A DNA stretch of 64,000 nt. Origin: Clostridia bacterium. GTDB lineage: Bacteria > Bacillota > Clostridia > Christensenellales > Aristaeellaceae. Position numbers and translations under genes: made by a program. The notes beneath the pieces are model-generated. The model had not been told where the DNA came from. It did not search any database and saw only the letters and a program-made list of their open reading frames with translations. The stretch is taken from positions 1 to 64,000 of the forward strand of contig JAFWES010000033.1 in NCBI GenBank assembly GCA_017512805.1, written 5' to 3'. Below, piece by piece: positions 35,344-43,788 of this stretch. The stretch's first letter is position 1. Each line of letters starts with the position of its first letter.

Positions 35344-36639
35344 ATGGAAGACGCTGCACCGATGAAAAAACTGCGTTTCAGTCAGCGCCCCGGCTTCAAC
35401 ACCCGGGCCATGCGCTGGGTGTACCGGGCGCTTTATCCCTATTTTCATTGCAAGGTCAGGCTGACGGAGGAGCTGAGGGAAAGCCGGGAACCGGTGGTAT
35501 TCATCGCGAACCATTACAATGTCTTCGGGCCGGTGAGCTTTATCCTGTCCATGCCGGTGGTGGCGCACGCCTGGATCAACGTGGAGCTGATCCAGAGCGA
35601 GAAGGCGGCGGAGGCCTTTCAACCGGGACTGATCAAATTACTCCCCTTTGTCAGGGGGAAAGCCCTGGACCGGCTGAGCGGAAAGGTGGCAAACCTGGCC
35701 TGCCGGGTCCTTCACCGCTTCGGCGTGATTCCCGTGGACCGGAACCATCCCTCCACCCTGATTTCCACCATGCGGGAGAGCATTCGCAGCCTGGAGGAGG
35801 GGAATAACCTGGTGATCTTTCCGGAAACCGGATTGCCGGAGTACTCCCTGACCTCCGTGACGCCCTTTTTCTCCGGCTTTGCCACCCTGGGGCGGCTGTA
35901 TTACCGGAAAACCGGGAAGACACTGATGTTCTGCCCCTGCTATATCGATGAACAGCATCACCAGATCCGCCTGGGGGAATGCGTCCGCTGGAACCCGGAG
36001 ACGGAGGATCCCCGGGAGGAAACGGAACGGGTCTCCGATCAGCTGAACCTGCGGATCCGGGAAATGGCGGCGGAAAGCAGGGGCGTGGAGAAGGAGGAGA
36101 GCACCCCGGTCCGCCGGACAATCCTCTTCTTCTGCAACCTGGCAAGGCTGCTGCTGATGATTCCGCTTGTGACCATGCTGGGGCTGCCCAACCCGGCGAT
36201 GATTTTGCTGTTTTACGGGCTGATTCAGGGGCTTCGGCTGATCTTTAACGCGGTCAACAGCACCTATGTCTCCACCAACCGGATGAGCGTCCTCTTTTCC
36301 CACGCGCTGGATATGCTGACGGATCTGGGAACGCTCCTGTATCTGAACGCCCGGGACGGGGGGCTGCGATGGCTGCTGCTGACGCTGGTGCTCAACGCAG
36401 CGGTGATCTTCTTCAGCAACATCCGGGCCTTCATCCGCTACCGGCGATGCGCCGGGATGAATTACTTTGACACGCTGTGCTCCAATCTGCTTTGCCTGAT
36501 CTGTCTGGCCGGGCTGACCAGTATCGCGCTGACCCGGCTGGTGTGGAGGGGAATGATCCTGGCGGCTATCTTCTTTTTAGGGTGCTCCGCAGGGTTCGCG
36601 GTGGTTTTCAACATGCGCATCGGCCTGGAGGAGCGCTGA
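35344..36639 (+). CDS. PlsC-like acyltransferase with C-terminal membrane domain
   Basis: A 431-aa protein that starts 3 bp after CapA stops. Residues about 50-240 resemble PlsC/LPLAT acyltransferases: the NH motif is NHYNVFG at 56-62, with Gly62 where the usual NHx4D has Asp, and FPETGLPEYS (about 159) replaces FPEG. The C-terminal third has about five hydrophobic segments (for example RTILFFCNLARLLLMI). It probably acylates lysophospholipid or another envelope lipid. The missing Asp is seen in a clostridial subfamily I recall, so activity is not excluded. Confidence 0.78.
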   Translation: MEDAAPMKKLRFSQRPGFNTRAMRWVYRALYPYFHCKVRLTEELRESREPVVFIANHYNVFGPVSFILSMPVVAHAWINVELIQSEKAAEAFQPGLIKLLPFVRGKALDRLSGKVANLACRVLHRFGVIPVDRNHPSTLISTMRESIRSLEEGNNLVIFPETGLPEYSLTSVTPFFSGFATLGRLYYRKTGKTLMFCPCYIDEQHHQIRLGECVRWNPETEDPREETERVSDQLNLRIREMAAESRGVEKEESTPVRRTILFFCNLARLLLMIPLVTMLGLPNPAMILLFYGLIQGLRLIFNAVNSTYVSTNRMSVLFSHALDMLTDLGTLLYLNARDGGLRWLLLTLVLNAAVIFFSNIRAFIRYRRCAGMNYFDTLCSNLLCLICLAGLTSIALTRLVWRGMILAAIFFLGCSAGFAVVFNMRIGLEER

Positions 36640-36656
36640 GGCGCCCGTGGAACCGG

Positions 36657-36685
36657 TTGCAAAGCATCGATTGGAATGATATAAT
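36657..36685 (+). promoter_or_regulatory. Predicted sigma-A promoter of the CNNM gene
   Basis: TTGCAA (36657-36662), 17-bp spacer and perfect TATAAT (36680-36685). The start at about 36692 leaves little leader for an ATG at 36695, which supports a later start codon. Confidence 0.85.
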
Positions 36686-36766
36686 GCTCCAATTATGGGT
36701 GCTCCGGCCGGAAGGCGCGGACGGGGCCGCCCCGGACGGATGAAAACGAAAGGATTGAAGGATTCC

Positions 36767-38125
36767 ATGGGCTTATGGTTTGCCCTCTTTTGCTGTGTAG
36801 CGCTTTCCAGCTTCTTCTCCGCGACGGAGACGGCGTTTGCCGCCTCCAACCGTATCAAACTGAAAACCATGGAGGGGGAGAATAAGGAGAGGGTTCAGCT
36901 GACGCTGACCCTATTGGAGAAATACGACTCACTGCTGACCACCGTCCTGGTGGGGAACAATGTGGTCAATATCGCGGGAACCGCCATCGCCACCGTTTTA
37001 TGCACCCGAATCCTGCAAAGCGAGGATACGGGAGCGACGGCGGCTTCCATCGGGATGACGGTGATCATTCTGTTTCTGGGCGAGGTGGGGCCCAAAACGC
37101 TGGCGAAACAGCAGCCGGAGCGCTTCGCGCTGGCGGTCAGCCCGGCGATCCGGGTGCTGATGAAAATCCTGACCCCCGTCGACTGGCTGTTTTCCCTGTG
37201 GCGCAGGCTGCTGAGCAGGATCGTCAAAGCGGATCCCGAGGAGCCTCAGATCGAGGAAGAACTGATGACCATGCTGGATGAAGCCCAGACCGAGGGGGAC
37301 ATCGAGGAGGAGGAAGGGGAGCTGATCCGATCCGCCATCGAGTTTAACGACCAGCATGCGGAGGATATCATGACCCCCCGGGTGGACGTCACCGCGGTGG
37401 CGGATACGGCCACCGTGGAGGAAGTGGCGGAAATCTTCCGCTCCACCTTCTTCTCCCGGGTTCCGGTGTATCATGAGGATCTGGACCATGTGATCGGGAT
37501 TCTGCATGAGAAGGATTTTTACAAAATGACCCATGATGGGGTCCGGGAGATTACCCGGATCATGAAGGCCCCGGTCTTCGCGCCGGGGACATTGCCCATT
37601 TCCAGCCTGCTGAAGCAGTTCCGGTCCTCCAAGACGCACCAGATTATCCTGCTGGACGAATTTGGCGGGACGGACGGAATCGTAACCCTGGAGGACGTGC
37701 TGGAGGAGCTGGTGGGTGAAATCTACGACGAGCATGACGAGGTGAATGAGGAGATCATTCCCAACGAGGACGGCTCCTTCCTGCTGGACGGCGGCATGCA
37801 GCTTCAGGATCTGATGGACCGCCTGGAGATGGAAAAGAACTATGACGCGGATACCGTCGGCGGCTGGGTGGCGGAGATGCTGGAGAAGGTCCCGGAGGTG
37901 GGAGACCGCTTTACCGCCGGGGAACACCGCTTCGAGGTCATGGAGATGGACGGCTTCCGGGTGACCCGGGTCAGAATGGAAAAACAGGCCCCGGAGGAGG
38001 AGCCGGAGAATCCGGAGAGGGACGCGGAAACGGAGCAGGACGGGAGGAACGAGTCTCCCGGAAAGCCCACGGAAACAGGATCGGAGGAGAACGGGGAAAC
38101 GGACGGGAACCAGGACAGGGGGTAA
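36767..38125 (+). CDS. CNNM/CorC family membrane protein with CBS domains
   Basis: About 452 aa. An N-terminal DUF21 membrane domain (to about 150) starts LWFALFCCVALSSFFSATETAF. Two CBS domains follow (about 185-310, including FNDQHAEDIMTPRVDV and HQIILLDEFGGTDGIVT), then a CorC_HlyC domain (about 325-410) and an acidic, Glu-rich tail. Family members export magnesium or bind Mg-ATP. The start could also be ATG 36740; 36767 gives the best family match. Confidence 0.9.
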   Translation: MGLWFALFCCVALSSFFSATETAFAASNRIKLKTMEGENKERVQLTLTLLEKYDSLLTTVLVGNNVVNIAGTAIATVLCTRILQSEDTGATAASIGMTVIILFLGEVGPKTLAKQQPERFALAVSPAIRVLMKILTPVDWLFSLWRRLLSRIVKADPEEPQIEEELMTMLDEAQTEGDIEEEEGELIRSAIEFNDQHAEDIMTPRVDVTAVADTATVEEVAEIFRSTFFSRVPVYHEDLDHVIGILHEKDFYKMTHDGVREITRIMKAPVFAPGTLPISSLLKQFRSSKTHQIILLDEFGGTDGIVTLEDVLEELVGEIYDEHDEVNEEIIPNEDGSFLLDGGMQLQDLMDRLEMEKNYDADTVGGWVAEMLEKVPEVGDRFTAGEHRFEVMEMDGFRVTRVRMEKQAPEEEPENPERDAETEQDGRNESPGKPTETGSEENGETDGNQDRG

Positions 38126-38131
38126 GGATGC

Positions 38132-39274
38132 ATGGGCAAGTTGGTCATGGGATACTGGGATTGCCCCTACTGCGGCAATCAGGGCGTCGCGGGCAATGTG
38201 ATGAACTGCCCGGCCTGCGGCAGGGCCCGGGGAGACGTCAGGTTTTACATGAAGGACGGAGCGGAAAGCTCTGTCCGGGAAGACGGTGAGACCGGGGACA
38301 TCGAATATCTTTCCGAGGAGCAGGCGAAGGATTTTGACGCGGAAGCGGACTGGTACTGCTCGTTCTGCAATTCCCTGAACCGGAACCGGGCCGCCTTTTG
38401 CTCCAATTGCGGCGCCACCCGGGAAAGCTCCGAGAGCAATTACTTTGACCAGCTGAAAAAACGGCAGGAGCAGGAGGCGGCGGAGGCCGCGGCTCAGCCC
38501 GCTCCCGCTGCCCAGCAGACCGGGAACACCCGGGCAAAATCCGGCCGGAAGAGCATCTGGCTGTGGCTGGTGCTCATCGCCCTGGTCGTCGGGGTCTTTA
38601 CCTGGATGAACGGCAACAAGACCAGGGGCGGCCTTCTGGTCACCGACATCGCCTGGAACCGGGCCGTTCCCGTGGAAGCCTACAAGGAGTATCAGGAGGA
38701 GGGCTGGTCCATCCCCCAGGGAGGGACCGAGATCTCCAGCAGCACCAAGCTCCATCATTACGACCAGGTTCTGGATCATTATGAGGACGTGGAGGTTCAA
38801 CGGTCCCGCCGCGTTCTGGATCACTACGAAACCTACTACACCTACTCGGACCGGGGAAACGGCTCCTTTGAGCAGATTGAACATCAGCGCCCGGTCTACG
38901 AAACGGAGTATTATACGGAAACGGAATCCCGGCCGGTCTACCGATCGGTGCCCCGGTACGCCACCTGGTATGTATACAGCATCTGGCGCTGGAAGGAGGA
39001 GCGGATCGAGCGGTCCGCCGGGACGGATCATGAAGCCTACTGGCCGGATCTGAATTTGGGGGAAAACGAAAGGGAAGGCAGCCCCCGGGCGGAGGAGTAC
39101 ACCTTCACCGTCGAGGAGGAGAAGGAAGGCAGGAGCACCTGGGCGCTTTCCGAAGCGGACTGGCGGAATATCCAGGTGGGAGACCGGATTAACATCACCA
39201 CGAAGCGGACGGGGGCTGATCCCTGGATCACGGACGGCCAGGGCAACCAGGTCGCTCAGATCCGGCGCAAATAA
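38132..39274 (+). CDS. Zinc-ribbon membrane protein with tyrosine-rich repeat region
   Basis: A 380-aa protein of unrecognised function. Two zinc ribbons have cysteines at 11/14/26/29 and 76/79/90/93. Residues about 115-140 are Ala/Pro/Gln-rich and 142-160 form one membrane helix. The outer or inner C-terminal part is unusually rich in Tyr, His and Glu: LHHYDQVLDHYEDV, VLDHYETYYTYS and VYETEYYTETESRPVYRS. The His-Tyr-rich repeats may bind metal or another ligand. It starts 6 bp after the CNNM gene, so it is probably in that operon. Confidence 0.75.
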   Translation: MGKLVMGYWDCPYCGNQGVAGNVMNCPACGRARGDVRFYMKDGAESSVREDGETGDIEYLSEEQAKDFDAEADWYCSFCNSLNRNRAAFCSNCGATRESSESNYFDQLKKRQEQEAAEAAAQPAPAAQQTGNTRAKSGRKSIWLWLVLIALVVGVFTWMNGNKTRGGLLVTDIAWNRAVPVEAYKEYQEEGWSIPQGGTEISSSTKLHHYDQVLDHYEDVEVQRSRRVLDHYETYYTYSDRGNGSFEQIEHQRPVYETEYYTETESRPVYRSVPRYATWYVYSIWRWKEERIERSAGTDHEAYWPDLNLGENEREGSPRAEEYTFTVEEEKEGRSTWALSEADWRNIQVGDRINITTKRTGADPWITDGQGNQVAQIRRK

Positions 39275-39294
39275 GCAGCGCCGCCCGCGGGGGA

Positions 39295-39375
39295 GCAAAG
39301 GGGTCACCCGGCGCATAGGGCCCCCTGAGAAGCAAAGGGGTCATCCGTCCCGCAGGGGCACATGAGAAGCAAAGG
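39295..39375 (+). repeat. Three 37-bp-spaced GCAAAGG repeats
   Basis: GCAAAGGGGTCA-like units begin at 39295, 39332 and 39369, exactly 37 bp apart, each followed by a similar GC-rich stretch. The third gives the ribosome site of the next small gene, so the array looks like duplicated leader sequence. Confidence 0.7.
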
Positions 39376-39385
39376 AAGAATGGAC

Positions 39386-39583
39386 ATGGCAGAGGAAGCG
39401 CAGGACGCGCTCGCGGAAAAGATGAAGGCCGTATACAGGCTCTACCAGCGGAACATCCGGGCAGTGGATCCCTTGGTCTATCAGATCACCCTGGGGGCCC
39501 GAAACGGAGTCCCGGAGGAGGAATTGCTGAAGCTGGCGGCGGAAGCGCTGGAAAAATGCGACGCGGGGGAAACGATCGGCTGA
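39386..39583 (+). CDS. Small helical protein (65 aa)
   Basis: A 65-aa protein, MAEEAQDALAEKMKAV to the end, predicted mostly helical and with no recognised family. ATG 39386 has AAAGGA nine bases upstream. The last 48 bases of the gene are repeated with few changes 10 bp after the stop (second unit 39596-39642, period 58), but shifted in frame. Confidence 0.6.
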   Translation: MAEEAQDALAEKMKAVYRLYQRNIRAVDPLVYQITLGARNGVPEEELLKLAAEALEKCDAGETIG

Positions 39584-39642
39584 ACTGAAACGGACGGCGG
39601 AAGCGCCGGAAAACGCGGCGCGGGGGAAACGATCGGCTGAAC
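39538..39642 (+). repeat. Tandem duplication of the small gene's 3' end
   Basis: Unit 1 (39538-39585) and unit 2 (39596-39642) share nearly all of GGCGGAAGCGC..GGAAAA and CGCGGGGGAAACGATCGGCTGAAC. The second copy has lost one base and is not in frame with the gene. Confidence 0.8.
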
Positions 39643-39678
39643 CGGGAGAACGGAATCGATACAGGAAAGGAATCCGAA

Positions 39679-40122
39679 ATGGCCAGCGTACTGCTGTTTA
39701 ACTTTACGGACGAAAAACGCAGCCTTGCGGTGAAGGCGCAGCTGTTCCGCCTTTCGATCGCCTGCCGGGACGTGGCCCCGGCGGATCAGAGGCATCCGCT
39801 GGGCTTCTTGCTGGGCCTGGCGGAGTACGGTCCGGGGGCGCCGGCCGCCCGGGCCCCGTTTGCGGACGAAATGCTGGTGATGCACGATCTGTCGCAGCGG
39901 CAGTTTCACGGCCTGCTGGACGGGATGAAGCAGGCGGGGATTCAGGTGCCCCTCAAGGCGGTGATTACCCCTCACAATGTCGGCTGGACCGCGGAACGGC
40001 TTCACAGTGAAATCCGGTCGGAGCACGAGGCGATGCGGAACAGGCCGGGAACGAATGAGCGGTTTTCCCAAAGACCATTCAACGGGAAGGAGAGAGAAGG
40101 ACAGGGTGGAAGGAATCAATAA
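39679..40122 (+). CDS. DUF3783 domain-containing protein
   Basis: A 147-aa protein resembling DUF3783: SVLLFNFTDEKRSLAVKAQ at the start, FADEMLVMHDLS in the middle and PLKAVITPHNVGW in the C-terminal part. Family function is unknown. ATG 39679 follows AAAGGAATCC. It overlaps the next gene by 17 bases, so translation of the two may be coupled. Confidence 0.75.
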   Translation: MASVLLFNFTDEKRSLAVKAQLFRLSIACRDVAPADQRHPLGFLLGLAEYGPGAPAARAPFADEMLVMHDLSQRQFHGLLDGMKQAGIQVPLKAVITPHNVGWTAERLHSEIRSEHEAMRNRPGTNERFSQRPFNGKEREGQGGRNQ

Positions 40123-40552
40123 GAAAACCCATGCCGGGCTGGGCCTGGCGCTGGGCGTGATCGCCCTGCTGCTGGGCGGCGGCGCATCGATCCTCTTTGG
40201 CGTCTACGGCGCGGCGGCGGCGGTGATTCTGGGGGTCATCGCGGTTCTCCTGGGGATCGGAGCCAGAAAAGCCGGAAAGGGAATCGGGGCCATCGTGACC
40301 GGCGTTTTGGCCGTGATCGTGGCGATCGCCGTGGCGGGGATGACCGTCGCGATGCTCAGGCTCATCCATGAAACGGCGATGGAGATGGACGACGCGCCAC
40401 TGATCGCCGAGTACATGGACAAGCCCGAAGCGGGGATGATGGGATTCGTCATGGGGATTCCCGCCGGATCCGATATGGCGGATTTTTCCGCGGAAATGGA
40501 GCGGGTGCGGCAACGGATGGAGCAGGAGAACAGCGCGATTTCCGTGCCGTGA
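40106..40552 (+). CDS. Small membrane protein (DUF4190-like)
   Basis: A 148-aa protein with a GTG start at 40106, preceded by AGAAGG. Two or three hydrophobic segments (for example ALGVIALLLGGGASILFG and GAIVTGVLAVIVAIAVAGM) are separated by an ARKAGKGIG turn, the arrangement of DUF4190-like proteins. The C-terminal 50 residues are soluble and rich in Met and acidic residues. Function unknown. It overlaps the DUF3783 gene. Confidence 0.65.
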   Translation: MEGINKKTHAGLGLALGVIALLLGGGASILFGVYGAAAAVILGVIAVLLGIGARKAGKGIGAIVTGVLAVIVAIAVAGMTVAMLRLIHETAMEMDDAPLIAEYMDKPEAGMMGFVMGIPAGSDMADFSAEMERVRQRMEQENSAISVP

Positions 40553-40623
40553 TGCCGCCGCGACCGGGCAAAACTTCATATTGAAGCTTACCGGCAAGAA
40601 TCGAATCTTACCGGTCAAATCAA

Positions 40624-40657
40624 AAACGGTATAGCCGATTGCCAGGCTATACCGTTT
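40624..40657. terminator. Bidirectional terminator between converging genes
   Basis: Perfect 13-bp stem AAACGGTATAGCC/GGCTATACCGTTT with an 8-base loop. Minus-strand reading ends in TTTTTG and terminates gpmI; it also follows the small membrane gene on the plus strand. Confidence 0.85.
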
Positions 40658-40721
40658 CTTCATAGCGAGATGAAAAATCCCTGAGCTGCGCGCGCTGAAG
40701 CAGCGGTGCTCTTCGCGCGGA

Positions 40722-42305
40722 TTATTTCTTCAGCATGGATTTTTCCCAGCATTCGTAGGGCTTGAGGCCAAGCAGCTCCACCACGGTGGGCGCCACATTG
40801 GCCAGACCGAAGGGACTCTCGGTATCCATTTCGTGCCGCTCATCGGGATCATGGATGATGAAGGGCACGGGACGCAGGCTGTGGGCCGTCCGGACGGAAA
40901 TCTGGCCCTTCTTGTTCTTCTCCAGCATCTGGTCGGAGTTGCCGTGGTCGGCCGTGACGATCAGAATGCAGCCGTGCTCATCGCAGGCTTTGCGGATCCG
41001 GGTCAGGCACAGGTCCACGGACTCCACGGCGATTTCCGTCGCGTACAGGTTGCCGGTGTGGCCGACCATGTCCCCGTTGGGGAAGTTGCAGCGGATGAAG
41101 CCGTATTTGCCGGACTCGATGGCTTCGATCACCAGATCGGTGATTTCCGTCGCCTTCATCCAAGGACATTCATCGAAGGAACGGACATCGGAGGGGACTT
41201 CCTGCCAGGTTTCCAGCTCTTCGGAGAATTTCTCGCTGCGGTTTCCGTTCCAGAAATAGGTGACATGGCCGTATTTCTGGGTTTCGGAGCAGGCGTATTC
41301 ATTGATGCCGTTTTCCACCAGCAGCTCCGTCAGGGTATGGCGGATTTCGGGCGGGGAAACCAGATATTTCTTCGGAATACACAGATCCCCGTCGTACTGC
41401 AGCATGCCGGCGTATTTTACCTTCGGAATGGCGCCGCGGTCGAAGTGGCTGAAGCTTTCATCCCCGTCAAAGGCCATGGACAGCTCCAGCGCCCGGTCGC
41501 CCCGGAAGTTGAAGAGGATCACGCTGTCCCCATCCTTCATGGCGCCGACCGGCGTGCCGTTTTCGGCGATCACAAAGCCGGGCAGGTCCTGATCAATGAC
41601 GCCGGGCTGCTCGGCGCGGAAGGTTTCAATCGCTTCCCGCGCGGAGGAGAACTGCCGGCCTTCGCCGTGCACATGCAGCTCCCAGCCCCGGGCGACCATG
41701 GCCCAGTTGGCCTGGTACCGGTCCATGGTGACCTGCATACGGCCGCCGCCGGAGGCGATCCGGCCGTCGAAAGAAGCATCGTTCAGCGCGGTCAGCGCGC
41801 TTTCGAGCTGATCCACATATTCCAGGGAGGAGGTGGCGGGCACATCGCGCCCATCCAGCAGAATGTGCACCCGGACTTTGGCAATCCCTTCGGCCTTCGC
41901 TTCCTTCAGCATGGCCAGCAGATGGGAAATGTTGCTGTGGACATTGCCGTCGCTCAGCAGGCCAATAAAGTGCAGCGCGCCGCCGGCGGCTTTGGCGCCT
42001 TCCGCCAGTTCCTTCCAGGTGTCGGAAGAATAAATCTTGCCGGATTCGATGGATTCGTTCACCAGCTTCGCGCCCTGAGAATAGATCTGGCCGCAGCCCA
42101 GGGCATTGTGGCCTACTTCGCTGTTCCCCATATCGTCATCCGTGGGCAGACCCACCGCCGTGCCGTGGGCTTTGATGATCCGGAACGGATCGGAGGCTTT
42201 CATTTCGTCCAGGCAGGGGGTTGTAGCCTTCAGAACCATATTGCCGAGCTCTTCGGAAGATTCTCCGACGCCGTCCATGACCACCAGAACAACCGGTTTC
42301 TTCAT
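40722..42305 (-). CDS. gpmI: 2,3-bisphosphoglycerate-independent phosphoglycerate mutase
   Basis: A 527-aa glycolytic enzyme that interconverts 3- and 2-phosphoglycerate with two Mn2+ ions. The first metal site is in VVMDGVGE, the catalytic Ser62 in MGNSEVGHNALG, and later metal ligands are in TADHGNSDQM and RTAHSLRPVPF. AAGGAGGAATCC precedes the ATG. The frame continues upstream for 48 more codons without matching the family, so I start at 42305. It is monocistronic. Confidence 0.95.
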   Translation of the reverse strand: MKKPVVLVVMDGVGESSEELGNMVLKATTPCLDEMKASDPFRIIKAHGTAVGLPTDDDMGNSEVGHNALGCGQIYSQGAKLVNESIESGKIYSSDTWKELAEGAKAAGGALHFIGLLSDGNVHSNISHLLAMLKEAKAEGIAKVRVHILLDGRDVPATSSLEYVDQLESALTALNDASFDGRIASGGGRMQVTMDRYQANWAMVARGWELHVHGEGRQFSSAREAIETFRAEQPGVIDQDLPGFVIAENGTPVGAMKDGDSVILFNFRGDRALELSMAFDGDESFSHFDRGAIPKVKYAGMLQYDGDLCIPKKYLVSPPEIRHTLTELLVENGINEYACSETQKYGHVTYFWNGNRSEKFSEELETWQEVPSDVRSFDECPWMKATEITDLVIEAIESGKYGFIRCNFPNGDMVGHTGNLYATEIAVESVDLCLTRIRKACDEHGCILIVTADHGNSDQMLEKNKKGQISVRTAHSLRPVPFIIHDPDERHEMDTESPFGLANVAPTVVELLGLKPYECWEKSMLKK

Positions 42306-42371
42306 CTTGGATTCCTCCTTGCATACATTCGGGGCGGGGGCGCAGGTCTCCCGCGAAGCCATAACATCAGA

Positions 42372-42400
42372 AGAATAAAACAAAGTGCGGCAAATGTCAA
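42372..42400 (-). promoter_or_regulatory. Predicted sigma-A promoter of gpmI
   Basis: Minus strand consensus TTGACA (42395-42400), 17-bp spacer and TATTCT (42372-42377), about 67 bp before the start. Confidence 0.8.
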
Positions 42401-42492
42401 TCCGCGAATCGCGGGTTTGGCCGGCAACCCGAGAAATCGGTGTTGCCATTCACAGTGAAATGAAGGGTACTGGAAACACACAGATGAGTTGC

Positions 42493-42588
42493 ATGCTGTA
42501 CGCTGGGATTCTGCCAGGCGCGGTGGGCTGTACGCTGCAGATGGTCGGCCAGCGGGCCGTGAACCCGACGCTGGCGTCGATGATGCTT
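42493..42588 (+). pseudogene. Fragment of an EamA-type transporter gene
   Basis: About 32 codons (MLYAGILPGAVGCTLQMVGQ onwards) match the coding strand of the intact EamA gene at 45615-46505 over 96 bases, with about 10 differences, most at third positions or at the ends. The copy has no start signal and breaks off at both sides. It shows that a duplicated gene was mostly deleted, or that this stretch was copied by recombination. Confidence 0.8.
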
Positions 42589-42619
42589 AAGCTTATCCAC
42601 AAAATAGATAGTTCGCAGG

Positions 42620-42649
42620 TTGTAGACCAATACCCCTCCATGGTATAAT
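42620..42649 (+). promoter_or_regulatory. Predicted sigma-A promoter
   Basis: TTGTAG (42620-42625), 18-bp spacer and perfect TATAAT (42644-42649). It could drive the short gene and YbaK gene that follow after a 180-bp AT-richer leader, in which I see no gene. Confidence 0.65.
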
Positions 42650-42830
42650 TGGGCGGTTTAATGGGGAACAGTCAGAACTGACAGTGTTTGTTTGCAGGTC
42701 AGACGGATTCTGTGTGGAGATCCATTATCTGCATGGAGATCTCATGTATAGGGTTCAGGGAAGTAGGGGAGTCATGTTACGATGATCATTCTGGAAAACG
42801 AACGTATTTTCGACTGACGAGGTGATACCG

Positions 42831-42977
42831 ATGACGAAGGCAACAGCGTTATTTATCTCAAGCTATCCTGGTTCAGAAATACAACGGTCCTGGGAATCAT
42901 ACGCTGGTGGAATTATTGATTTGTTGTCTGTTTCCCAAAAGAATAAGCTGGAGAAGATACTTGGAAAGGGCTGGTGA
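42831..42977 (+). CDS. Small open frame, unrecognised (48 aa)
   Basis: A 48-aa frame (MTKATALFISSYPG to ...ILGKGW) in the AT-richer patch. GAGGTGATACC lies upstream as a possible ribosome site. It ends 9 bases before the YbaK gene. No family recognised; it may be a remnant of a longer gene. Confidence 0.4.
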   Translation: MTKATALFISSYPGSEIQRSWESYAGGIIDLLSVSQKNKLEKILGKGW

Positions 42978-42985
42978 GATGGAGA

Positions 42986-43459
42986 ATGGCGTTCGATAAA
43001 GCGAAGGAGCACTTGTCAACCTATGGTCTTTCCGACCGTATCATTGTGACGGAGAAGAGCAGTGCGACTGTTACAGAAGCAGCGGAAGCGATTGGATGTG
43101 AATCGGCTATGATCGCAAAGACGCTGTCGTTTCTGCAAAATGATCAACCGGTGCTGATCCTTGTGGATGGCGTATCTCGAATAGATAACCACAAATACAA
43201 AGAACGGTTTGGCTGTAAGGCGAAGCTGATTCCGGCCGGGATGGTGGAAGAACTGATTGGTCATGACATCGGCGGTGTGTGTCCGTTTGGCGTTAACACG
43301 GGCGTGACAGTGTACCTTGATGAGAGCCTGAAACGGCATGAAATCGTCTATCCTGCGGTAGGTTCCGATCACAGCGGGGTAAAGCTGACCATCGAGGAGC
43401 TGGAGCTGTGCAGCGGGTATAAGGAATGGGTGGATGTGTGTAAGGAGGAACAAACGTGA
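42986..43459 (+). CDS. YbaK/EbsC family (prolyl-tRNA deacylase-like) protein
   Basis: A 157-aa single-domain protein with the YbaK pattern: TVTEAAEAIGCESAMIAKTL, PVLILVDGVSRIDNHKYKE, and GGVCPFGVNTG, then IVYPAVGSDHSGVKLTIEEL near the end. These proteins hydrolyse misacylated tRNA, mainly Cys-tRNA(Pro). It is embedded in a patch with lower GC than its surroundings and is followed by a truncated gene whose GTG overlaps its stop. Confidence 0.87.
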   Translation: MAFDKAKEHLSTYGLSDRIIVTEKSSATVTEAAEAIGCESAMIAKTLSFLQNDQPVLILVDGVSRIDNHKYKERFGCKAKLIPAGMVEELIGHDIGGVCPFGVNTGVTVYLDESLKRHEIVYPAVGSDHSGVKLTIEELELCSGYKEWVDVCKEEQT

Positions 43460-43587
43460 CAATCTTGATTTTTGGTATATCCAATGTAGGTAAGACGACT
43501 GTGGCAACGCTGCTGGCAGAAAGACTTGGATATCGAAAGGACGGGGTTTGGGGTTTTCAAAAAAAGGATGGCTTTCATTCTTCGTGA
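43456..43587 (+). pseudogene. Truncated P-loop kinase fragment
   Basis: A 43-aa frame starting GTG at 43456, with AAGGAGG upstream and a 4-base overlap with the YbaK gene. It has a P-loop (GISNVGKTTVATLLAERLGY) like small-molecule or shikimate-type kinases, but loses similarity after about 24 residues and stops at 43587. I read it as the start of a kinase gene whose body is gone. The 200 bases up to 43788 hold nothing recognised. Confidence 0.6.
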
Positions 43588-43788
43588 AATAACCCGGCCG
43601 AAATCAGGCGTCCCGTTGACAGGCATGCCGTTTTTTCATATAATCCTTTCACATAATCTGTATCCCGACCGATCAAAAGATGGAAGGATCTTTCCACGCC
43701 CCGCCGTCCATCGGGAGGACAACCGGGCCGGCATCCCGGTCGCGCGCATCACGCTACAGCCGAATCGCTTTGTCATGGAGGAAACAGC

